Positions 43,594 through 53,311 of a stretch of DNA of 64,000 nucleotides are shown piece by piece (position 1 is the first letter of the stretch; each line of letters starts with the position of its first letter). A program made the position numbers and the translations under genes. The notes under the pieces are model-generated. The model was not told where the DNA came from and searched no databases. It saw only the letters and a program-made list of their open reading frames with translations. The stretch comes from Chondrus crispus. Lineage: Eukaryota; Rhodophyta; Florideophyceae; Gigartinales; Gigartinaceae. Location of the stretch: NCBI RefSeq assembly GCF_000350225.1, contig NW_005179168.1, positions 5,456 through 69,455 of the forward strand, in the 5' to 3' direction.

Positions 43594-46404
43594 CTATACG
43601 TCTCGAACTGTCGTGCCCCCGTCGAAAGTGGGGATGTCGTCATCCACCTCGACGGTGGGGCGAGGGTCATCGGCGACCTTCGGCGACACGAGTCGTGACA
43701 GGGCATCGGGCACCTGATGCACGCGTCCCGGGCGGTACTGAATGGTGAAATCGTATTCAGCCAGACGTAGCCGCCACCGGGTGAGTCTTCCGGAACTCTT
43801 GGTGAGTGACATGAGCCATCGGAGGGCGTCATGGTCCGTCCGTACGGTGAACTTTGTGCCCTCTACGTACGGCCGTAGTGTGCGGACGGCCCACACTACG
43901 ACGAAGCACTCGCGTTCGGTAGCGCTGTAGTTGCGCTCACTATCGGACAGTGAGTACGACCAATACCTCACGGGGCGCCAGTTGTTCGGCTGTTCGTGCT
44001 CCTGAAGTAAGGTGCAGCCGAGTTGATAGGCACTGGCGTCGGTGTCTATCATGTACGGACGACCGTGCCGGGGCAACGCGAGGATCGGCGTAGCGATCAT
44101 GCACTTCTTAAGGTTCTCGAACGCCTGAAGTTGCAGCTCCGTGGGGTTATAGAAATCGGGATCCGAATCCTTGCACGTCATGTGAGTCAGAGGACGCGCA
44201 ATCTTAGCGAACCCCTTAACGAATCGGCGGTATACGTTACACGCCCCCAGGAACGAGGGCACTTGCGTCAACGTCCTCGAGAACGTGAACGTCTTGAAAG
44301 CGTCGGCCGCCGTATCAGCCACGCTCAACTTGCCTGGGGAGATGACGTGCCCCAGGTAGTGCACCTTCGGTCGGAAGAAGCTGCACTTCTTGAGTTTAAG
44401 GGAGAATCCGGAACTCCGCAGTAAGCTCAAGACGGTATCGAGATGCCTCGAGAGTTCTCCGTGCGTACGGGAGAGCACGATCACGTCGTCGAGATAGACG
44501 AGGCATATTTGCCAGCGGACTCCGGAGAGTATTATGTCGAGCGCACGTTGGAAGGTGGCCGGTGCCCCTTTGAGTCCAAACGGCATGCGCAAGTGGCGAA
44601 ACGTGCCCATGTGCGTCGTAAACGTGGTCTTATCCCGGTCTTCCGGAGCGACCGGGATCTGCCAATAACCGGAATTGCAGTCCAACGTGGTGAAGACGGC
44701 TGCATCTCCTAACGAGTCGATGTAGTCGTCCATCCGTGGCAGTGGATACGAATCCGCTGCGGTCTTCGCGTTGAGACGCCGGTAGTCCACGCAGAACCGA
44801 AGGGAGCCGTCTTTCTTCGGTACGAGCACCACGGGGGACGCCCACTCGGTGCTCGCGGGTTCGATAACCCCTGCGTTCAACATCTTGCTGACCTCCTTCG
44901 CGACTATTTCGCGCATGGCCGGGCCCTTCCGATAGGGCATAGAACGAATCGGTTTCGTTCCCGGTTCGAGGGGAATGCGGTGCTCCGTGGCTTGGATCGT
45001 TCCAAGCGCACCGCTCCACAGACTCGAGTGCTTACGGAGCATCTCGAGTACGTGGCCACGGAGCTTGTCATCGTCGATGTATGACAGGTCGATCTCTTTT
45101 TCCCAATCCATCAGTGGATTTTCGGGATCCTTTTGCTGGGGGAGTACAGTACCCTTCGCCGTCGGTTGGCATAAAGGCGACCGTTCGTCTGGGTCGACCC
45201 CCCTGCCCCCGGCGGTGGTCTTATCGTCGGAGTTGGATCGGCCAACTCCTACCCCACTGACTTGATCGGTCACGTCGGTCAGGTGTAGCGCGTGCGCGAT
45301 CCCCTCGGCGACCTTACGTTCGGGAGTGAGGATCGCGAGGGGGTTGCGCTTCGCGTATCCCACGACGGTGTGCTTCGGAAGCCGCCTTTCTCGTCGTGAG
45401 AAATTCGCGACGATGACGTCGAAGGTCTGATTCGGTAGGACCTCCGCGACGCCACTCGTCAGCCTCACTCCATGTCGGTGTTGGAGTGAGGGCTTGGGTT
45501 CCAGGAACACGAGGCCCCTCCCTGCGGTTGTCACACGCACGCTGGCTTGTGACATCGCGGGGATGGTAACCCTGCGGGCGATTCCGATCGCTTGCGGGGC
45601 CTCCTCGCGTACGTCTGGCCGACCCGTGTGTCGCCCGTGTCGCCTGGTAGTGGGAGTCGACTCCCCCTTTCCGTCGACGATGGCGACGGAACCGCCTTGG
45701 CGTAGCTCCATTCGTTGAGCTTCGATGTCGATACATCGCACGTGCGTATCGATGAAGGCCGTGCCGAGGAGGACCGGCACGGCGAGCTGGTCCGCGACTA
45801 CGAACGGAATTCGACACACCGTGTTCCTCAACCGCACGGCCAGGCGGACGACGGCTGAAAGCTTGAGGGGGTTGCTATTCGCGCCTGCCAGTCGTGGCAG
45901 AGGTGCGTCGTGCACGACGTAACGCGTCCAATCGGGGGGAAGGTCGGCCTTCCTCACCAGATTATACCCCGAGCACGTATCAACGGCGATCGTGCGGGGT
46001 TTAAATTCATTTCCCTCTGTGGCTATCGAGCCGAGGACGTTGTAGATCTTCGACGTCATAAGGCAAATGACGCCGTCGACAAGCTTCGGGGCGACCTTAT
46101 CGGAGAGGTCGTTCCGCCGGGGCCTTCGATTTCGGTGCTGGCCCCGCTTGCGTTTCCTTCTCCCCCTTTCTTGGGGCGTCCGCGGATCAGTGACGCCCCT
46201 CGGATTACTCGAGTCCGTACGACACGGACCTTTCTCCGGCGACCTTGGGCTCGCGGGAGTCAGGGGGTCGACCGAATTCTTTCGGTCGTCGTTGCCCCCG
46301 TCGCCTTCGTTACGCCTCACCGGGACGTCGGCTGTCCCCGTGTCTTGTTCTTCTAACGTCGGGCCTTCGGAGGCCTCGACGTGCGCTCTCTCCTGTATCG
46401 GCAT
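43594..46404 (-). CDS. Gypsy-2 protease, reverse transcriptase, RNase H
   Basis: 936 codons, uninterrupted. Protease motif AVDTCSGYNLV near residue 145; RT with EWASPVVLVPKKDGSLRFCV, PFGLKGAPATFQRA and LVYLDDVIVLS (YLDD catalytic); RNase H with MIDTDASAYQLG, ATERECFVVVWA and TDHDALRW; the end is LSRLVSPKVADD. The frame is open upstream of this ATG toward the Z1 insertion and differs from gag by -1, so gag-pol expression would use a shift or a separate start. It ends at TAG 43596-43594. Confidence 0.93.
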   Translation of the reverse strand: MPIQERAHVEASEGPTLEEQDTGTADVPVRRNEGDGGNDDRKNSVDPLTPASPRSPEKGPCRTDSSNPRGVTDPRTPQERGRRKRKRGQHRNRRPRRNDLSDKVAPKLVDGVICLMTSKIYNVLGSIATEGNEFKPRTIAVDTCSGYNLVRKADLPPDWTRYVVHDAPLPRLAGANSNPLKLSAVVRLAVRLRNTVCRIPFVVADQLAVPVLLGTAFIDTHVRCIDIEAQRMELRQGGSVAIVDGKGESTPTTRRHGRHTGRPDVREEAPQAIGIARRVTIPAMSQASVRVTTAGRGLVFLEPKPSLQHRHGVRLTSGVAEVLPNQTFDVIVANFSRRERRLPKHTVVGYAKRNPLAILTPERKVAEGIAHALHLTDVTDQVSGVGVGRSNSDDKTTAGGRGVDPDERSPLCQPTAKGTVLPQQKDPENPLMDWEKEIDLSYIDDDKLRGHVLEMLRKHSSLWSGALGTIQATEHRIPLEPGTKPIRSMPYRKGPAMREIVAKEVSKMLNAGVIEPASTEWASPVVLVPKKDGSLRFCVDYRRLNAKTAADSYPLPRMDDYIDSLGDAAVFTTLDCNSGYWQIPVAPEDRDKTTFTTHMGTFRHLRMPFGLKGAPATFQRALDIILSGVRWQICLVYLDDVIVLSRTHGELSRHLDTVLSLLRSSGFSLKLKKCSFFRPKVHYLGHVISPGKLSVADTAADAFKTFTFSRTLTQVPSFLGACNVYRRFVKGFAKIARPLTHMTCKDSDPDFYNPTELQLQAFENLKKCMIATPILALPRHGRPYMIDTDASAYQLGCTLLQEHEQPNNWRPVRYWSYSLSDSERNYSATERECFVVVWAVRTLRPYVEGTKFTVRTDHDALRWLMSLTKSSGRLTRWRLRLAEYDFTIQYRPGRVHQVPDALSRLVSPKVADDPRPTVEVDDDIPTFDGGTTVRDV

Positions 46405-46644
46405 TACAGGAGCTCCCGTGTTCGCCTCCGGTAGCGGGGGATGTATTATCGGACAATACCCCCCGTGTCCTTGGCGAGCCCGCGGGGTCGGGTCTAGTCC
46501 GTGGGGAAGAAACGGCTCACGCGACCGCGTGTACGTAACCGTCTTTACCCTTTTTTCGAACTACCTGTGCTATCGGAGCTAACCTCCTGGCTATCGACGG
46601 CCAGTTCTTCTTCGGGTAGCCGTCCGCGTGGGTCGGGACGATTC

Positions 46645-47341
46645 TGTCATGCACTGAGGGGGAAGGGTGGGATCCCCCTCTGGCAGAGCGCGCGCGTTCG
46701 GGGGGCGCGTGTAGGGGGTTATCGGGAGACCACCCGTAAGGGACCGGTACGGGGCCGGGCTCGAAGCGCAGTAGGGAAAGTAAGGGAAAAAGAGACAAAA
46801 CAGAGCCCAGGAGGGGCGGAGCGGTAGGGACAGCTGTCGCGCGGAGAGCCGGGCGTGGCGGGACGACGCACGCGGTAGAGACAGGAGGGAATCCGGACGC
46901 AGATGGCTCGCAGGGTACCGTCGTGGGACGGGGACCGACGCGAGGCTACGACTCCGTTCCACAAACCCGAGTTGTGGACCCAAAGCTTCGTACCGTTTTA
47001 CTTAGGGTCGGACGTAGGCTATATACTAGCCGACGTCGGAGCAATAAATAATTAAACTAAAAACTACTAAATTGAACGACGGCGGCGATGGCCGGAGAAA
47101 CTCCTCTTGGGGAGGTATGACAACCACGACACGTGGGGAATGACACGATTCACGTGAGGGATAACACGGGTACACGTGGGTAGAACTGTCAGTACTTCGA
47201 CAGGGCTCCATGGAGCTTACACCCGGACGAGGCCGGTGGTTAGTGTGCACGGATCCACGTGGTAGGTCACTTGAGATAGTGTGGTATGCCGCGAATACTA
47301 CAGTACAGCACCGCGATTGAGCGGGCGGTCAGTGCTCTACA
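46645..47341. mobile_element. Z1: solo LTR in the Gypsy-2 gag-pol spacer
   Basis: 697 bp from TGTCATGCACTGAGG to GTGCTCTACA, with TSD GATTC (46640-46644, 47342-47346). It is the uninterrupted reference copy for the split Z2 LTR. LTR plus TSD is 702 bp, a multiple of three, so its removal does not change relative frames. Confidence 0.93.
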
Positions 47342-47678
47342 GATTCCCCCACTGCGGCTCAGCGGCCCTGGCGAAGTATTCGGGTACTTCCGGGCCTTGA
47401 CCTGGGGCGCCCGGTCGTCGCAGGATATGGGGGACGAAGCGAGTCGGCTCGCCTTCGTGACCCTCCGTGGGTAGAGGGTACGGATCCTCTACTCAGTCTT
47501 GCAGGTACATTATCGCATTTTGTACCTGTTGGGGTAACCGAGAACGGTCTCGGTCCCCTCTTTCTCCTTGTCGGGGGTACCTTGTGTCTGCCTGCCGGTT
47601 GGCGGGTCGATCCCGACGATCGACTTCGTTACGACGGTACCCGCCTCCACGGGGGGCGAAGCGTGCGCCCCCACCCGA

Positions 47679-49817
47679 TCAGTTCGGGAAACCTTGACGC
47701 GGGGGACGGCCCTCGCCCGCCGCTTGCCGGAGGAGATTACACGCACCGGGGCGCGTCTCCATCTGGTAGCGGTAGTTCCTGTACGCCGTGAACATTCGTT
47801 GTTCTGGCGACAGGAACGGGCACGCGTACATGGCATGCCCGTACGTACGGCATAGCCAGCACACGTACGCGCTGCCGTCCGTTGAGGCGAAGGCCCCCGC
47901 GTGCCGCGCCTCCTCATCGGTGAGGAGGGGCACGCGAGGGGCTCCGCCTCCTGCGTCTCGGTTCGATATGTCGAGCTCTGCGACCCGGAGGTCCGTACCC
48001 CTTGCCACTCTTGGAGTGGCCGCGAATGCGGTCGCGTAACTCGATGTAGTTCCGGTCGACATCGGTGAGGGGGTTCGTGCCCCCACGGGCCCTGCTCCTT
48101 GCGTAATGAGGACAGGGTCGGCCTGCCACTCATCCTCCCCGATATGGAGGGTCGAGGCGGGCGAACTTGTCGCGGCGGACTTCGTAGTCTTGCCAGCCCT
48201 CCCTGCCGGTTTCGAATCTGGCAGAGGTAAACCGCGCCGAGCGCGGTACGTTGTACCTTCCCCCGTGGCAATACGGCGGATGGTCGGAAGATCGGTCTTC
48301 TGACTGCCTGGCAGCCTTTGCACAGTTTCGGATACTGCGGCACGGGTTGCCGGTGCAAGTCCCCGCACGAAGTAGTGTGCGAGGGACTGTTCGGAGAAGA
48401 CTGCCGTGCATCGGAACGCGGCAGTCTCGAGTAGGTCAGCAAACGTGCTTTCCGTGTCATGCGATTGCTGTCGCGCCGTAGCGACAGCGTGGTACGCTTC
48501 ACCTAACACGTCGTCCGTGAGATAGCGCTTTAAGAATTGATTTACGAGCCCCGGCCAGCTCACGTCGTCATGGAGCTGGCCGGCACGGAGGCCACGCATC
48601 GTATAACTCGTATACAGGCGCTCCGCGTCGCGCTCGAGGAAGTGCGCGAGGACTCGTACCGAAACACCTTCGGTCAGGTGTTGCGAGTTGAAGGTGATTC
48701 GGATATCCTTCAAGAACGGCAGCAGCTGGATCGGGTCGGTACTGTCGAAGTTGCGCATCGTGGGACGGATCCCACGACAGCGTTGGACGTACTTCGCGAT
48801 CCGTCCCGCGTCACCCGAGGTAACGAGCCTCGAGGTGTTATCCAAGCGGTACATACGATAGTCAGCAACGGCGCTGAACTCTTGGATCATCGTATGTACC
48901 GGCTCGAGCCCAGGTTCAGCGGGACCCAGCGTGCCGAAGGAGGTAACCGGTAGCGTACGGACGTCTACCGAACCTGGATGCTCGGCGTAGCTCGCCGGTG
49001 GGTAGCCGTCCCAGCGGGAATCAACGGAGAACATTGGTTCTCCGGATCCGCGGGCGGCTCCTCCACGGTCCTGTTCGTCTGCGTACGATATGCGGTCCAC
49101 TTGCCGCCTACTTCCAGCGATAGGAGGCAAGGCTTGGGTCTCAGACGCGAAGTTTGCGTCTATCGGAGGACGGCTTCCTTCTGCAGTCCGACTGGTAGCG
49201 GCACCAGTCGGACGCCAACCTTCGGGGGCGGCGGCGCTCGGAGGTACGGTACCGCCGGGCCCTCTCGAGGGGGCACCGGGTAGCCCTTCGGCCATGGTAC
49301 GTTCCATGTCACGAGCACGCCGACGGGTGGCGTTGAGCTCAGCGGAGAGGTGCGCGAACGCACCCAATTGCTCTGCGGTCAGAGAGGTTCGGTCCTCGGG
49401 TCGTCTCACCGAGGTCGGCCTCTCAGGGCGACCTTGCCCGGACGGTCCGGGCGAGGCGAAACGGGAGTCTTCGACGAGCACTATCCGCGAGTGTAACTCG
49501 TCGATCAGTGCTCGGAGATTCTCTAAGGACTGCGTCACTCTATCCAACCTCCCTTCACGCAGGGAGCGGAGTTCGGCCATACATCGAGTGTATACATGGT
49601 CCGATACACCGATCCGAAGGGAGGTACAGACTTCCTCGATGTATTCGGCTATGCGTTCGAACATCGCCGCCGCTCTTTCCTCGGAGGATCCGAGCGACGG
49701 TTCGCGGTCACGAGGACCTGCGTCGCCGTCGCCCGACGGGGCGGAAGGGGACTGCACAGCGGCCGGACTCAGATCCGCCGCTTCGGAGCGGATCGAGGAC
49801 TCAAACTCTTGGCTCAT
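47679..49817 (-). CDS. Gypsy-2 gag
   Basis: 712 codons, uninterrupted, beginning 80 nt after the 5' LTR. The N-terminal third is a helical and Arg-rich region (GQGRPERPTSVRRPEDRTSL). The capsid-like centre reads FLKRYLTDDVLGEAYHAVAT, TFADLLETAAF and SLAHYFVRGLAPATRAAV. A CCHC knuckle CWLCRTYGHAMYACP (CX2CX4HX4C) lies near residue 655. It packages the RNA in the virus-like particle. Confidence 0.9.
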   Translation of the reverse strand: MSQEFESSIRSEAADLSPAAVQSPSAPSGDGDAGPRDREPSLGSSEERAAAMFERIAEYIEEVCTSLRIGVSDHVYTRCMAELRSLREGRLDRVTQSLENLRALIDELHSRIVLVEDSRFASPGPSGQGRPERPTSVRRPEDRTSLTAEQLGAFAHLSAELNATRRRARDMERTMAEGLPGAPSRGPGGTVPPSAAAPEGWRPTGAATSRTAEGSRPPIDANFASETQALPPIAGSRRQVDRISYADEQDRGGAARGSGEPMFSVDSRWDGYPPASYAEHPGSVDVRTLPVTSFGTLGPAEPGLEPVHTMIQEFSAVADYRMYRLDNTSRLVTSGDAGRIAKYVQRCRGIRPTMRNFDSTDPIQLLPFLKDIRITFNSQHLTEGVSVRVLAHFLERDAERLYTSYTMRGLRAGQLHDDVSWPGLVNQFLKRYLTDDVLGEAYHAVATARQQSHDTESTFADLLETAAFRCTAVFSEQSLAHYFVRGLAPATRAAVSETVQRLPGSQKTDLPTIRRIATGEGTTYRARRGLPLPDSKPAGRAGKTTKSAATSSPASTLHIGEDEWQADPVLITQGAGPVGARTPSPMSTGTTSSYATAFAATPRVARGTDLRVAELDISNRDAGGGAPRVPLLTDEEARHAGAFASTDGSAYVCWLCRTYGHAMYACPFLSPEQRMFTAYRNYRYQMETRPGACNLLRQAAGEGRPPRQGFPN

Positions 49818-49878
49818 CTCGACGCGATCGGTCCGCGGAGGGAAGCGGAAGTCTTCTCGGAGATCGGACTCCAGGGTC

Positions 49879-49897
49879 TTCTAGGTCGGGAGACCAC
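49879..49897 (-). other. Gypsy-2 primer-binding site candidate
   Basis: On the minus strand, one base after the 5' LTR, TGGTCTCCCGACCTAGAA begins with the TGG expected to pair with a tRNA CCA end. The same core TGGTCTCCCGACCTA follows the Gypsy-1 LTR. The tRNA is not identified. Confidence 0.55.
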
Positions 49898-50533
49898 TGT
49901 AGCATAAACACCCCCAGCGATAGGGGTGTATGCGCAGTTCGACCGAGACCCTTGTCGATCGGGAAGACGGGGGTGAAGCAGGACACCAGCTAACGGCACC
50001 GGGCAGCGGGCCCGGGTAGCGTGGTAGAGCGGGAACGGGGAGGACGCCGGTACGCGCGAGCGGTTCGACGCCTCCACGCCCCGGCGCGGTACTGGGTAAC
50101 GATCCAGTACCGACGGGCGGAGGCGGAGCCGACTCGTGGGCGTACCGCGCGCGTCTTCAACCGGCGCTCGGTGCCGCTCTAAGGTAATTAGCGAGCGTTA
50201 CCTTAGAATAAGCGGGGAGTCGGACCTTGACCGTCGGTCGGTGACCAGTCCGTGCTTGTCCTCCTCCACCGCCGCCGGTCCGCTCCATATTTAATATACA
50301 AAACAATCTATAACACTACAGTACCGAAGCACTGTAGTGGTCTACTGTAGTACCGATCGGACCGTACTGTAATACTGTGAGCCATCGTGGCTGACAGTAC
50401 ACGTGTATGCGCGTGCGGCCTGTACCGGAGGGGTACACGTGGCCACGCGCGGTAGTACTGTAGAGCCCGAGGCTCTACAGTATTGGATCCGTTGTTGATC
50501 TAATCTAAAAAGCCCCAGGGGGGTTATACTACA
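49898..50533 (-). repeat. Gypsy-2 5' LTR
   Basis: 636 bp, about 98.7% identical by eye to 34619-35254. The TSD CGAAT follows at 50534-50538, where Gypsy-1 pol resumes. Confidence 0.95.
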
Positions 50534-53264
50534 CGAATGAGCTCCTCCGGAGTGACAGCTTGGAATTGATCGAGGCGATCAGGGGCGGTCCCCCCTCAAG
50601 AGCGAGGATGTCGTCTGCCGCGTCAATACTTTCCTCGTCCTCCACTGTACCCTCGGCCGGTTCGGCCATAAAGCAAGGGATTTCGTCGTCGATTTCGTCG
50701 ACAGTTTCTCCTGCGGTTCGCAACCTTGACAAAGCGTCCGCCTGGCTGTTAGCCTTTCCCTTTTTGTACTTGATTTCAAAATCGAATTCCGAGAGGCGTA
50801 GCCTCCATCGGATTAATCTCCCGCTGGGGTCGGTTACGTTCATCAACCACCTCAATGAGGCATGGTCGGTATGCACAATGAAGTGCTCGCCATATAGATA
50901 TGGTCTTGAAGTCTGTACGGCCCAAATTACCGCTAGACATTTTTTTTCTAATGCAGAATAGTTTCTCTCGGCTGCGGCTAACGTTCTTGAAAAGAACCCG
51001 ATGGGTTTGCGTTGCGCATCTGGGTGTGTTTGAAATAGTGCAGCGCCGATTTGATAGTCGCTCTCATCTGTATCTACCGAGTAGGGTAGGTCCTTCTTCG
51101 GCAGCGCCAACACCGGTGGTGCCAAGATGTTGTCCTTGAGCTTATGAAAAGCTTTCTTGCACGGTTCGTCGAATCCTTCCAACTGGACCGGTTGTCCTTT
51201 CTTCAACAGTTGATTGAGCGGATGCGCGACTTTCGCATAATGCGGAACGAATCTGCAGTAGACATTACAAAGTCCCAAAAAGCTCCTGAGCTGGGTCTGC
51301 GTTTGAGGGTACCTCACTTGTTCCAATGCGACGGTTCGCGCAGCGTCCACTTCCAATGTACCTGGCCGAACTACATGGCCCAGGTACTTGATCTTATCGA
51401 CGAAAAATTCACACTTGCAAAGCTTGAGCTTCACACCTGCCTTCTCCAATACAGAAAGTATTTCATCCACGTGCACGATGTGCTCCTCCCACGACTTGCT
51501 AAAAATTATTATGTCGTCCAGATACACCAAACAGCACTTCCAACGGAACGGAGAGAGCAGGATATCCATTGCTCTCTGAAACGTCGCTGGCGCGTTAGTT
51601 AGCCCGAAGGGCATTCTTGAGAAGCAATACAGTCCTGAGTGACACGAAAATGCGGTCTTGTCGCGGTCGCGCTCAGGGATAGGCATCTGCCAATATCCCG
51701 CGATCGCGTCCAACGCGGAGAAAACCTTGGTGTCACCAAGCGAGTCCAGACACTCATCCATGCGCGGTAAGGGGTACGTGTCCTTCACCGTCACTGCGTT
51801 CAGCCTGCGGTAGTCTACGCAAAAACGCATTGACCCATCCGGCTTGGGCACCAGCAACACGGGCGACGCCCATTCTGACTGCGCTGGTTCTATCACTCCT
51901 GCCTCCAACATCTTCTGCACCTCTGCATCTTCTACTTCGCGGGCTTTAGGTCCGGCCTGATACGGGGCTTGTGCGATGGGGCGAGTCTCGGGTATCAACT
52001 CGATCCGATGGACAGTGGTATTAATTTTGCCAAGCGTCCCATCCCACATCCTTGAATACTTCTTCAACATCCGACGGAACCGCTCGCGCAGCCGTTCCGG
52101 CACGTGGCTCAGGTCGAGGTGCTCCACGTCCGGCGGTGGCGGCTCAATCCTGCGTTGCCACTTCGTAGATGCCGACGCGGAGAGCTCTGCCGACCGTTCT
52201 TCTGGCTGGTCCTCGCGCGCTTGATCCGACGGTTCGCATCTTGTCTCGCCCGTAGGCGTCTTGGTGGAATTAAGAAAATTTTCCTTCTTCCTTTCTTGAA
52301 TTCCGAGAACTTCACCAATGGTGGTTTTGCTCTCGAGCGCGGCTCTCGGGTGCGGTAATAATTTTGCCACCACTTGGCCTTTTTGCACCCTGACAGGGTA
52401 CGTCCTAAAATTCGCAACGAGTAAACGAAATGGCCTGTCAGGCTCAACCTGAACGACACCATTCGTGCACGTCAACCCGTGCCTTTCGTACAATGACGAG
52501 TACGGCTGAACCACAACCAAGCCCGCCCTCTTCGAGGTGCATTCCACGACGCGTTGCGTCCCTGGCTCGATAGTCGTGGCTCTTGCCACTTTTACCTTAG
52601 GGGAAATTCGCTCCCCCTTTCCATCATTCTCGTCCTCTCCCGCGACGAGATTCTTCTTCCCTCTTCTCGTCGAGAACCGCCTAACTATCGGGACCTCCGA
52701 GAAATCCGCCAACTCAACCGTTTTCTTCCTTGGATAAATTGCTTCCACAAACCGGTCACAGTAGTCCGCGCCTAGAATTAGCGGGACGGCTAGTTTTTCG
52801 CATACAATAAACTCGGCTGCGGCCACAAATTTTCCAAGCCTCACAGGCATTCTAATTGTGCCGAGAGTCCGGAGTGGCCTATTGTTCGCGTCGCCGATAT
52901 CTTGGGTCGGTCCGTAGGACACTAGAGATTCCATTCCAGCTGGGAGTTCCGATTTTTGCATAAGGTTTGGTCCCGCGCCTGTGTCTAAAACAGACAACAC
53001 CCGGCTCATCAATCCGACGGTTGGTCCAATGTCCGCGTAAACTTTGTAGTTTTTTCGCGCAAGAACCAAAATCTTCTCGGGACACTCCCTTCGCTTAACC
53101 CTGTACCAGGGTCTTCGAACTTCTTCCAGCGGATGATCTCGGGCTCGGCTCAAAATTTTCTTGACTTGAGCTGGCCCTTTGGGCTTATCCACCAATCCAA
53201 CAACCTCCTCCTCGAGGCCTGATTTTTCCTTTAGAGACGGGGAACGGGGCTGAGCCCCGGGCAT
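50534..53264 (-). CDS. Gypsy-1 protease, reverse transcriptase, RNase H
   Basis: About 910 codons. Protease SVLDTGAGPNLM near residue 92; RT with EWASPVLLVPKPDGSMRFCV, PFGLTNAPATFQRA and LVYLDDIIIFS; RNase H with SVDTDESDYQIG, ALEKKCLAVIWA and TDHASLRWL. Near 50590 (a G6 run on the minus strand) the frame slips by one base. In the other frame the sequence reads DQFQAVTPEELI and joins in phase across the Gypsy-2 insertion to REQAVDPF of the integrase. So pol was one ORF, damaged by a single homopolymer indel and the insertion. Confidence 0.92.
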
Positions 53265-53311
53265 AGTACGTCGACCCTGTGCCTCTCGCTACTCATGCGA
53301 GATTCCCCTCT

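Larger units (their letters stand above)
34619..50533 (-). mobile_element. Gypsy-2: 15.9-kb chromovirus nested in Gypsy-1 pol
   Basis: LTRs 49898-50533 and 34619-35254 (636 bp each) start TGTAG and end CTACA and differ at about 8 positions (about 1.3%). The TSD is CGAAT (34614-34618, 50534-50538). It is younger than Gypsy-1, as the nesting requires. On the minus strand: gag, solo LTR Z1, PR-RT-RH, integrase-chromodomain, polypurine tract, a 6.5-kb segment with an antisense ORF, a second polypurine tract, LTR. Net length without Z1 is about 15.2 kb. It is GC-rich compared with host genes. Confidence 0.95.
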
